Origin: Reticulitermes lucifugus
Taxonomy: Eukaryota > Arthropoda > Insecta > Blattodea > Rhinotermitidae
Assembly (NCBI GenBank): GCA_026260175.1
Contig: JAKCWW010005233.1
Location: 1 to 37,505, forward strand
Reading direction: 5' to 3'
DNA length: 37,505 nucleotides
A program made the position numbers and the translations under genes. Below, one piece after another: positions 28,745 through 37,505 of the stretch (positions are counted from its first letter, which is position 1; each line of letters starts with the position of its first letter). The notes under the pieces were generated by a model. The model was not told where the DNA came from. It did no database searches and saw only the letters and a program-made list of their open reading frames with translations.

Positions 28745-30891
28745 CTACAATGAGAGAACATTATAAGCATTAAAGAGAAAAAGTCAATAATTTTTATTCC
28801 AATAAAGCAGGTTCTTGACTTAAACTTTATCAACCTGACAAATATGCAAGTAATAACAGTGCAAGCAAAGAATGACAAAGCATTTACAAACACAGCAGGC
28901 ATATGAAATTCTGGGAAGAATTTATGATGTCTACATTCCTTTACATACTTAAATCAATACAGTGAAGCAAACTATATCTGCACACATAAGCACACATCCA
29001 GCCGTCACTCCCCCACACTTTCTGGATTTTTACACTTGATAACCTCAGTCCTCAGGTCAGATATAATTTAAAATGTGTGAATGTGAGACATATCATATCC
29101 CTATTAACACTGATATTTACATTGAGCTACAGGTCTGTTCTGCCAGCCACTACCTTCATCTTTCACACCCTCATCGATGTCCAGATGATATAACATTATA
29201 ATGAAAATAATAAAAAATATAATTCATCAACGTGAAAGGTTAGCAGTGTCAAACAAATGATCACAGCCAAGAGCTATACTGTATCTGAACATCACATACC
29301 AAGAGAAACACACAACTTAAAGGAAAACAAGAATTCAGACAAAAATGTTTATTAACATTATGTTTACTGATATCTACTTCCCCACTACCTAATTACTATC
29401 AAAGGCAGAGAAGTCAGGAATAATATTACTGTGATCTTAACATGCCTGAGGGTATCACACAAAACCAAAGAGTGGAGGTAGGAGAGAAAAGAGTAGGGTA
29501 GAAAGAAGGATAATGGTAAAAACAGCAGAATCCCAACATGACTATTATTTTGGATGACAGACCATGTGCAAAATAAGTCACTTTTATTGCAACACACAAT
29601 CACCAGAAACATTTAGATTAGTAGAGTAGCCAGTTACAGAGTTGGCAGCAAACATGTAGAAGGTATGATAAAAGTCATAGTAGAGTTCTGTCACATAATG
29701 TATGTACTGTACACTGTTACATAACAGTTTGCTGGGCTACATGTTCTGCATAACAGTGACACTCCAGTCCTTACAAAGAAGAGTATATACAGAGTGTTTC
29801 ACGATTCATGTCTTGGCTAATGGCAGCATACTTCTGCATAAATTGGGTACACATTCTGATTCCTTTTCCTATTCCAATTCAAACCCTATAGAGAAGCATC
29901 AGGTCATTTACATGTCTTACAACATCTAACATCTGATGATGTAGTTCATCATTTATGCCTGCTTTGCACTCACACACTATTCCTTTTAAGTGACCCCACA
30001 CATGAAGATGTAATGGGCTGAGATCCGTGAACCCTGATGAAACAAGGCGATAAGTGTATTTGAAATTCCGCTTTGATGAACATGAATGACCAGACAGCTT
30101 ACTTATTCAGATACCCAAAGGAGCACTGCCACTGTGCCTCAGACCCACATACATATGAAGGTTTTGACTGGGAATAGCTACAGGAATAAGCTCCTGAAGT
30201 ACTGATACAGTCACAAAACACCATGTTAATCAGCTTTAACTTTTCTGGACTCATGTAACTGTGGGACACTGGGTGAGTTATAGGAATGTAAACAAGTGAG
30301 CCATTTAAACTGGTAAACACTTTCTTATGAACGTGTAACACAGTACAGACTACCTAGGTTAATCGTAAATGACAGCAACATTTAAATACCAATATGGTTT
30401 TAGCAAGTGTAATTAAGGATACAGGATGTGGCCTGTACATAACTGGGACCCATAATGTGATTAAAGGGCACCCTCTAGCAAAGGTACCATTACAAGGAGT
30501 GCTCTTCAGTGCAACATTACATTTGGCAGCAGTCACACTATACACAACAATGATGTCAGTACAGAACCAGTGTTAAAATGGGAAGTCACAGGAGATATTT
30601 CAAACTATTTTACCTGGAAAAATAGGCACTATACATACCACAAATTGCACTGATATCCTGCAAATGCAAGATACAATAATGGCAAAAATAATGCTTATCT
30701 ATGCCATACTAAAAAAAATTACTGTAAAGAACTCCAGCAGAAACCTAAGGAGAATCCTGAAAATGAACCAAAATGTTTAAAACATGCTGGGCATAAGATA
30801 ACAAACTACAATAAATATAGTGGTGATGAAGAGGCCCATTTATTCAACAACACAAGGGTATGTCAGTGAATATGAGTAAAAGTTATTTTAC
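28745..30891 (-). other. CMTR1 intron (2.1 kb)
   Basis: It contains the transposase remnant at 29790-30070. The rest holds no recognisable gene or repeat. Confidence 0.6.
29790..30070 (-). pseudogene. Tc1/mariner-type transposase C-terminal remnant
   Basis: On the minus strand, broken frames include a segment readable as SPLHLHVWGHLKGIVC, near the usual FFLWGHLKxxVY motif after the third catalytic residue. The remnant ends at a terminus starting cagagtgtttcacg at 29790, preceded by TA. A related terminus, cagggtgtttcat, is seen at 37449. The rest of the element is missing or unrecognisable. Confidence 0.5.
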
Positions 30892-31023
30892 CTAGGTAAA
30901 ATGAACATTCCTCCCTGCTGTCTCTAGGGCTGCCCAAAACAATGCAGTGCCAATCATAAACTGATTTGAACACATGTTCTAAAATTTCAGGTCCTAATTC
31001 AGACTCCTTTGCAGACAGAAGCA
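30892..31023 (-). CDS. CMTR1: CMTR1 exon
   Basis: Minus-strand exon of 132 nt, acceptor atttcag and donor gtaaaa. It encodes LLSAKESELGPEILEHVFKS and then VYDWHCIVLGSPRDSREE. The FDWxCxVxGS-type segment is the start of the guanylyltransferase-like domain in CMTR1. It is in phase with both neighbouring exons: it enters with two nucleotides and leaves one. Confidence 0.9.
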
Positions 31024-32696
31024 CTGAAATGATGTAACACAAATATCATGGTCATTATCAATAGCAATGAAACCTATTCTCTAAAGGTGTTTGACAGTTG
31101 CTGTTTCATTACATCACATTTACGTTGCATACTAGTACTAGCAAAAAGCCCATTGCCATTTCAATAGCAAATTGTTACAAACATTTTCAATTGAACCTAA
31201 TCTCAACAATTTGAAGACTTCTAGAAAGATGCCTACATCTGTACTAAGATACCAACTTGACAGAATAACAGTATGTCCTAACTGGTGCTGCTATCTAGTG
31301 GAATAATTTTTGTCAAAGCCTACCTATAAATACAAATGCCATAAAAATCCTAACCTCTTTTCCTTCAACCTGCATCACAGAATCATAATGGCAGTTGTTT
31401 AGATCACCACTGAACACTTCAGTCACTTTGACTTCTTTTGTTAAATTTAAATTTTAACTCATTCTTCCATGGCATGGAAACCCTGTGAGCTGATCCCATT
31501 CAAGTTTTTATCCTTATTTTCTTATGAGTTATGGCTGCCTATAAACAGACAGACACACACATACACACAAACATACAGACTAATCCTTTCATGAATACTT
31601 TCTTTTTCCTCCTAGTCCTGATGGTAAACATACTGTTTCAATGTGATTTTATTTACTAAAGTGAAACATTTCACATCAGGGACATCTTGACCTGTTTTGG
31701 TTAATTTAAATTTTAACCCATTACTCCATGGGACAGAAACACTGTGGCCTGGTCCTGTTCCCATGGACTGATTCTGACCGTATTTGACATGGCACATCTC
31801 ATTATCATCCTAAAACTACTGATTATTCTCTGATGAGTCATGGCTGCCAGACACCTCCTTTTATTACACAGAAAAAGGAGGAGGAGGAGCACGGAGGAGG
31901 AGATGAAGAAGAAGATATTATAGCCCTAGAGGGATACTGTGAAATCACAATTTCACTAAATATTTACGACATAAATTTGAAAGGTTCCAAGACACAGCTT
32001 GAGAGATGTTACGGGCAACACATGATGTTGCAAGGCTGAGTGGAGTATGGTTTACCCACTTTTTACAATATCTAGCATGGCAAATTCCATAATCATCTTA
32101 AAACTACGTGCAAATTTCAAGCTTTGACCTTTATTTCATAATGAGTTATGGGTGCCACAGATAGACAGAAACTTTCTCTTATTATACAGATGCATGACAT
32201 TTGAAGATAAGCCCTACTACGGTCTTCAAGTGACTGGTTGTCACAACAGTGAAAAATATTTTTTATTATTTACATTAGTAGCAATGGTGAGTACAAGTTT
32301 CACATTGAAGAAGTGTACGGTTCAACCTTGCCTGCTGCCACTAATTTCAAAAACACGACTCACAAAAAAAATCTGCCATTATGGCAACCAGTCACTTGGA
32401 GCCAATTCCTGAATGCCATGTACATAAAAATACCTCACAGAAAGGGCAATATGGTGTAGTCAGAAAGGTGCAAATTTGCCAAAACTGATTAGATTAAACC
32501 TCAGAGTTACAAATACTATTTCCATTACAACCAGCAATAATGACAAAGAAATCATTAGTAAACAAAATCTTTTTAAGCTGAATTTACTCTGTAATTGCCT
32601 GCAAACATTAAAACAAAGAAATTCCATAGCATTCTTTGCAAGTCAAAGTCTCCAGAGACTGGCCTGTAATGTTCAATGGAGACAGTGCTCTCCCAC
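31024..32696 (-). other. CMTR1 intron (1.7 kb)
   Basis: It is occupied largely by the repeat family at 31433-32180. The rest is AT-rich without recognisable content. Confidence 0.6.
31433..32180 (+). repeat. Cluster of related unclassified retroelement-like repeats
   Basis: Three partial copies share a 3' block. It holds catggca-like and ataatcatcntaaaactac, then tttcttatgagttatggctgcc and an ACAGACAGA or poly-AC run, ending with ctcttattatacag. Their positions are about 31433-31560, 31690-31865 and 31880-32180. The third carries the LEGYCEITISLN peptide also present at 1756-1970. An impure GGA/GAA microsatellite lies at 31868-31915. Likely 3' ends of an unclassified retroelement inserted repeatedly. 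Confidence 0.5.
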
Positions 32697-32902
32697 CTGA
32701 TGGCCCAGCTTTGGTTTTCTTGAGAATGTCATCACACTTTGTTTCAGGTGCAACTCTAGGTGGGGCAGTTCGTACTCTGTCAGGCACCTCCCAGTAACTC
32801 AAACATTGCCGCTTCATCTCTGCTTGCTGTGCCTCTATTAGATTTATGTCTCGACAAAATGCCGCTATCTTAACCAGGTTTACGACTTGCCGTTCTCCAA
32901 GG
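32697..32902 (-). CDS. CMTR1: CMTR1 exon
   Basis: Minus-strand exon of 206 nt with acceptor tcttcacag and donor gtggga. It encodes LGERQVVNLVKIAAFCRDIN and then RQCLSYWEVPDRVRTAPPRV and KCDDILKKTKAG. The CLxLWxIPD-like motif, followed by basic and proline residues, is the linker between the methyltransferase and guanylyltransferase-like domains in CMTR1. The donor is weaker than the others. Phase: in with one nucleotide, out with one. Confidence 0.9.
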
Positions 32903-34208
32903 CTGTGAAGAATGATGTTACATAAACTGAAATACCTATGACATATTACATTCATTGCTACATTAATAGTGCACACTACTGCTAGAATAATTAACACCTG
33001 TTCCATGGGCTAGAACAAACTGGTACCCATGACTGAATAACTGGCCTTTTTCTAGTAGTCCTAGTACTATGTTCTTATAAGCATGGCTACTAGGCCATGA
33101 AGTGAGCCATTTAAATTAGGACACCAATGTCAGATTTGGAGAAGGCCTACATGGAGCATGTACAAAGGTATACCTGAAGTCCACCGACTTGCTGCTGGGA
33201 CTAGTGGTTTAGTGAGTTTTGCAGCCATACCCCTCTGCGTTGCTTCCCAATGGGTATTTATTGTTGTGTGTGTTAAGTGAAATCTGCCATTTTCTAATGG
33301 CTGACTTGAAGGTACAATGCATTTGTATTAAGCTTTGCTTCAAACCTGGTAAAACTGGATCAGGAATGAACTGCTCAAAACAGATTTAAGTGACAATGCC
33401 ATGGGAAGAACACAAGACTTTTGGGTGGTTTTCTCAATTCAATTTCAGTTTAAGACTGTGAGCATTTAGGTTGTCTCCTGACACGTCGCACTGATCAAAA
33501 CATGGAGAATGTCCACAAACTTTTCAGCGAAGACTAATGAAGTACCATTTCAGAGACCACTGGCAAGTTAGGCCTCTTGTATGGAACATGCCAATGAATT
33601 CAATATGAGTACTTGAACATGCAGTGGATCTCCATAACTTTGTGGGTTGCTCACCCACAAACAGAAGTAGTGAAGTATGTTTGCTTGCCAGTAACTGCTG
33701 GATGAAGTCAAAAATGACCAGTTGAGGCCCCTTGCGATTTCTGCTCATATACCCAACAACAAAATCACAACTATGACGGCATAATTTTGAGGATATCCCA
33801 CATATTCAAGAACCAGTGCTGACCATCCTACTCGTGATTCCAAAAAATCAATTCCTGTGGTGTTTCCAGCAACATCAGAAATGCTGGACTCATTGGGTAA
33901 ACTCAGAAGGGGACCACAACAACCAACAACAAAGGTATACATATGTCATTACTAACTCAGCCTGAGTACTTTTGGAGGACTTGTACATTAAGGAAAAAAG
34001 TATCCAAAATTTTGCTCAAATATCTTACAGCAAATCAATTGTCAAATTTAGGCATAGATGGTGAAAAAGTATTAAAACAGAACTTACAAAATAGCAATGT
34101 GAAACAGTTTGTCTGACTGAACTGAACTAAGAAGAAACGCATATCCTGCTTTGAATCACAAAGATAAACTTAAAAATATGAATAAGGTAGGAATAATGTC
34201 CTGCTTAC
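32903..34208 (-). other. CMTR1 intron (1.3 kb)
   Basis: It holds two minus-strand open frames (33524-33942) that I do not recognise and that lack splice borders in phase. No known transposon is identified. Confidence 0.5.
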
Positions 34209-34391
34209 CTGTTATTTGAGCATACTATGTAGTCATAGAAATTATGATCTGAGGTTAGAACTTCCAGAGGAACCACCTCCAGAATATCTTTCTTTGACGT
34301 TGAGCCAAATCTCCACAGCTTCTCATTAACAAGATACAAGTAGTCAGCAATAACTTTACAGTCTTCTCGTTTCCACTGGCAAATTATGTAC
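34209..34391 (-). CDS. CMTR1: CMTR1 exon, end of methyltransferase region
   Basis: Minus-strand exon of 183 nt with acceptor atattgcag and donor gtaagc. It encodes YIICQWKREDCKVIADYLYL and then KKDILEVVPLEVLTSDHNFY and DYIVCSNN. CMTR1 has the same order: REDC, YAVNxKxW, KDVLEIVPLEL, FFDYLVSSN, just after the methyltransferase fold. CMTR1 methylates the ribose 2'-O of the first nucleotide of the mRNA cap in the nucleus. Exons for the N-terminal G-patch and catalytic core should lie upstream (beyond 34391) but are not visible in the window. Confidence 0.93.
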
Positions 34392-35210
34392 CTGCAATAT
34401 ATCATCACGTAATTTCAATTGTCACCATTCCAGCATAGTAGCTGGTATTCATACTGTGTACAAGGGTAGCCCAGGATTTGAATCTTGACACAAGAAACAG
34501 TTATCATGAGTTTTCACATACATTTTCCACTGTAGGAAGAAAAGATGACTTTTTCCACATCCTTCATAATTCATCTTTCACAATCTGTGAACTATGCAAG
34601 TGAAAAGATGTCACTACATACACCAAGAAACTGACTACAGTAGCAGCTTAACAGTTCATCACTCAACTGTAAAATAGTTCAAACTCTTCAATTCACCTCA
34701 AAAACTATACACAGTAAACCCCCAACTTTAATTCCTGCATTTTGCATTTTCCACAATTTTACACATTTTTTGTGGCCTCAGCCAAATGCCCGTAAGACTG
34801 ATGCTTCCCATATTTAACATTTTCCTGGATTTTAGGCCAATGAGGTGGTGGTCTCCACAAAAACTTAAAATTTGAGTTTTACTGTATTTACCTGCAGTCT
34901 TTTATGGAAGGAAGAACAGAAATTTAAGGTGTGTTATAAAGGGCTGTGCATAATATTTTCACTTGACATTGGGATGGAGAAGTAACAGGAGGCTGGATAA
35001 AATTATATAATAATGACATTCACAACTTGAAATTTTCGCCAATTATTATTATGGTGATCAAATCAAGGAAGAGAAGATGGGAGAGGCATGCAGTAAGCAA
35101 AGGACAGATGAGAAATTCATTAAACATGTTCAATTCAATACCTGAAGGAATGAGACTATGTAGGCATGTAATAGACAATGGTAGAAGTGAGCAAAGAGAT
35201 AAAAATTTCC
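34392..35210 (-). other. Probable CMTR1 intron, unassigned
   Basis: No exon or transposon is recognised. The region is AT-rich. Confidence 0.4.
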
Positions 35211-35214
35211 CTCC

Positions 35215-35360
35215 TATTCAATGGGTACTTTCCCTGGGCATAATGCGGTTGGAGCATGACGTTGACCACTCAACTCCATCTATTGCCATGATTAAGAACG
35301 AGCAGAGCCATACATCTACTTCCCTCTACGCCTTCATGTTGTCGACAGGGACAATTTTGC
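35215..35360 (+). mobile_element. SINE fragment, 5'-truncated
   Basis: ccctgggcataatgcggttgg, gttgaccactcaactccatc and acatctacttccctctacgc match the 3' body of the tRNA-derived SINE family. The head is absent. It is included in a chance 188-codon frame starting at 35027, which I do not call as a gene. Confidence 0.55.
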
Positions 35361-35844
35361 CTTCATGTTTAACCTCACCTTTCTTACAAAACAGCACTAC
35401 TGATCTGTTCAGTGTTTTAATTTGCTGTTGCATTTCCAGGTATTACACTTCCCACACTTGTGCTGTGCCTTGCGTTCCAAAACTTTGCAGCACACTGTGT
35501 ACAGTTACTGACAACACTCTCCCCATAAACTCCAATGAGTTATTGATAATCTCACACAGGGGAAATGTCTGTTGTATACAGAAACCAAACTGAAGCATAT
35601 GTTGCATCCAGACACTGCATGTATAAAACAGCAGACATTTTTATACTCAGGTACAAGACATAGTGAACAGTTGCAGCCAATCCACTTCACAGAATTACCA
35701 CACATGACTAATGTATTACCAGCATCAGTACATATTGTGCTCAGTGTAATGCTCACATAATTAGTTTTGAATTCATCTTTTACATAACCCTCATATATTT
35801 ATACATGTATAGCCAAGATAAACTCAAACCTCATACACAGCTAC

Positions 35845-36620
35845 TACAGGGCTATTTTTTATAGTGTCCCCACACAAGGCAGCACTGCATAGAAACCTTG
35901 CCATTTTCCAGGAACTCTGGAGTCTGCTTATCCCCTGCAATTCAACTTACCTTATTTCATGAAAGAGTCTTGAAGTGCCAACCTCCAGTTTCTAAACAGG
36001 CCTTGCACCTTCTGAAAACATGATGATGCTATTGTCTTGTAATATTTACAATATCTCTTCAAAAAAAACCTGTCCATTTCTTGCAAAGAAGTGGACTGTC
36101 CTATGCTTTCTCTTCTTCAGTTAATTTCCTGAATAATGGTGTCAGAATTAATTTAATGCTATGGTTTGAATTTATTTCTTCAAAAAATGCAGGACCTATG
36201 ATTTTGTGTGCACTCACTGCACAACAGACTCTGACTCTGTCATCAGATAAAGGAATTTTATAAACTGCACAGGGATTTTTATAACACCACCATCTGTTAT
36301 TTTGGCTGTTTAAATTCCTACTTAACGTCAAACATGCCTCATCCAAGGCAAACATAAGTTTTTGTCCACCACTGAATCTGCTGTTCAAAATTTTTCCACA
36401 ATTTTGTATACTCTATTTTTACGTAACACTGTAGGTGAAGAATATTTTTTACAGAACTTTCGGTGACACTTTTTCCATGACACACACTTTGCAAAAGTAT
36501 CGCAAATAAACACATCTCATTCAAATAAATACATTTTGCAAGTGTGATAAGACCATCTGAGGTCCATGCATAATAAGCAATGACTGACAAGGCGGTGCCC
36601 ATTCCAGCTGCTCAGTTGTC
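35845..36620 (-). pseudogene. Internally deleted Tc1/mariner-type transposon
   Basis: Minus-strand frames from about 36600 give a helix-turn-helix start (HRKFCKKY-like, frame-broken). They then jump to FALDEACLTLSRNLNSQNNR, CAVSAHKIIGPAFFEE and LILTPLFRKLTEEEKA (36101-36388). A C-terminal segment resembling FRRCKACLETGGWHF lies at about 35985-36030. DEA contains the first catalytic aspartate of the DDE domain; the second and third are deleted. The left end, at about 35849, reads acagggctattttttatagt. It lies upstream of the CMTR1 exons. Confidence 0.65.
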
Positions 36621-36954
36621 AGCAGAGGTGCTGTAGTGTTGGATAACAAGCCCATTCATGCTGAGTTCCTATTCTCCTATGCTTGAGGAAGCAATAAATC
36701 TACCTCTCTGTACTAGGCACACACATATTAAATATACAGAGAATTATTCAATAATTTAACACTACTTATGGCAGAAACAAATACACATGTTTTCACCACA
36801 AAAGAAAGAGCCTGACTGATCAATTGCCTGGTATAATCACAATAACACCACATCAATTGTTGAGGACGAGTATAATGGATCACTTGAAGAAGTAGGATTT
36901 AGAAGAAAGCAGTTGTAGGTTCTACTAAAAAACCTTATTGCAAACCAAACTGCT

Positions 36955-37165
36955 ATCAGTAAAGTGACTGGCTGTAGAATAGAACCCAGGGTTAAATCCT
37001 GGCTGAAGCAAACATATTTCTCTCTGCAACAATATGCACAATGACTTCAGGGCCCACCCAGCCTCCTACGCAAAGGATAGTATGGCCTCTTTCGTCAGGA
37101 GATACAGGGGCCAAACCAGGAACCTGGCCACTCACTCCCATGCCGTTCCAAGATCTAGAATGTGT
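36955..37165 (+). mobile_element. tRNA-derived SINE copy, decayed head
   Basis: B box GGGTTAAATCC near 36990 with the following gctgaagcaaac, then cagggcccacccagcctcct and ctggccactcactcccatg, as in the SINE at 18933. The A box is lost. A C homopolymer of about 12 bases follows at 37171. Confidence 0.6.
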
Positions 37166-37448
37166 GGAAGTCCCCCCCCCCCTGCTCCTAGAATGTATTG
37201 AAGATATGGGCTCTCTACAGTGGAATCTTGCTGAAGAGACTAAGAGTGTGGTTCACAGATTATTTAATGACATCACATAAAATACAGATGTTGTTTAGCA
37301 ATGAATAAGATGAGAGGATGATCAAGTAAAATAAACTGATATTTAAGAAAACTATAAAATCAAATCACTATATGGGAATGAAACTTGGTTTGTCATGTTG
37401 AGGAAGGAAAATACACTGAGGGTGTTTAAGAATAGGTGATGAGAAATA

Positions 37449-37505
37449 CAGGGTGTTTCATAAATCCCTCCGGGATTTCGGAGGTCTGTAGCTCAGGAGC
37501 CAAAT
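37449..37505. mobile_element. Terminal segment of a Tc1/mariner-type transposon, cut by window end
   Basis: The sequence cagggtgtttcataaatccc, preceded by TA, has the form of a transposon end and resembles the terminus at 29790. The remaining element lies beyond the window. Confidence 0.5.

Noticed and set aside
33524..33942. Adjacent minus-strand frames between CMTR1 exons
   Set aside because: The exons on each side join in phase without them, and the frames have no recognised motif.
35027..35593. 188-codon open frame on the plus strand, the second longest in the window
   Set aside because: It runs across a SINE fragment, has no domain motif and no relation to the CMTR1 exon structure; most likely chance.

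Overview
The window is eukaryotic genomic DNA. It is AT-rich and intron-rich, and dense with transposable elements (TEs) in many states of decay. The TE mix suggests an arthropod, most likely a hemimetabolous insect such as a cockroach or termite. That mix comprises RNase H-bearing non-LTR elements, mariner, Tigger/pogo, Penelope-like elements and tRNA-derived SINEs. The taxon is inference; no marker gene proves it. There are no operons, CRISPR arrays or bacterial genes. A 50-base run of N at 14863-14912 is an assembly gap.

The only host gene I can support is on the minus strand: cap-specific mRNA 2'-O-methyltransferase 1 (CMTR1). Seven internal coding exons run from 34391 down to 16968. All have AG/GT borders and all six exon junctions have compatible phase. 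They encode about 360 residues, covering the guanylyltransferase-like part and the C-terminal WW-like segment. The first exons (G-patch and methyltransferase core) and the last exon are not identified. The introns are 0.9 to 7.2 kb and TE-laden.

Region by region. 1-440: a Tigger fragment and a decayed Penelope-type terminal repeat. 484-1470: a dead non-LTR reverse transcriptase. 1756-4775: small repeats, a 182-bp MITE, and a SINE split by a 648-bp inverted-repeat element (4101-4748). 4989-5500: a second non-LTR 3' end. 5500-10570: mostly unassigned, with another inverted-repeat element (6929-7234), SINE pieces and a pogo/jerky-type remnant. 10588-16856: an apparently full-length, 14-bp-TSD-flanked, RNase H-bearing non-LTR retrotransposon with a Tigger element inserted inside its RNase H domain. 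16968-34391: CMTR1 exons and introns. The largest intron holds a SINE, a Penelope-like reverse transcriptase, a mariner (itself carrying a third inverted-repeat element), another SINE and a deleted Tigger. 34392-37505: SINEs, a deleted transposase and the start of another transposon.

The most interesting signal is a set of hammerhead-ribozyme-like motifs. They lie inside inverted-repeat insertions that share one architecture: outward-facing arms, a one-sided tail of 36-43 nt and a target-site duplication (TSD) of 11-13 bp. This matches what is known of Penelope-like elements, whose inverted terminal repeats carry minimal hammerheads. The copy at 4651-4695 keeps a complete core. A decayed Penelope reverse transcriptase lies at 20341-21650 in the same window.
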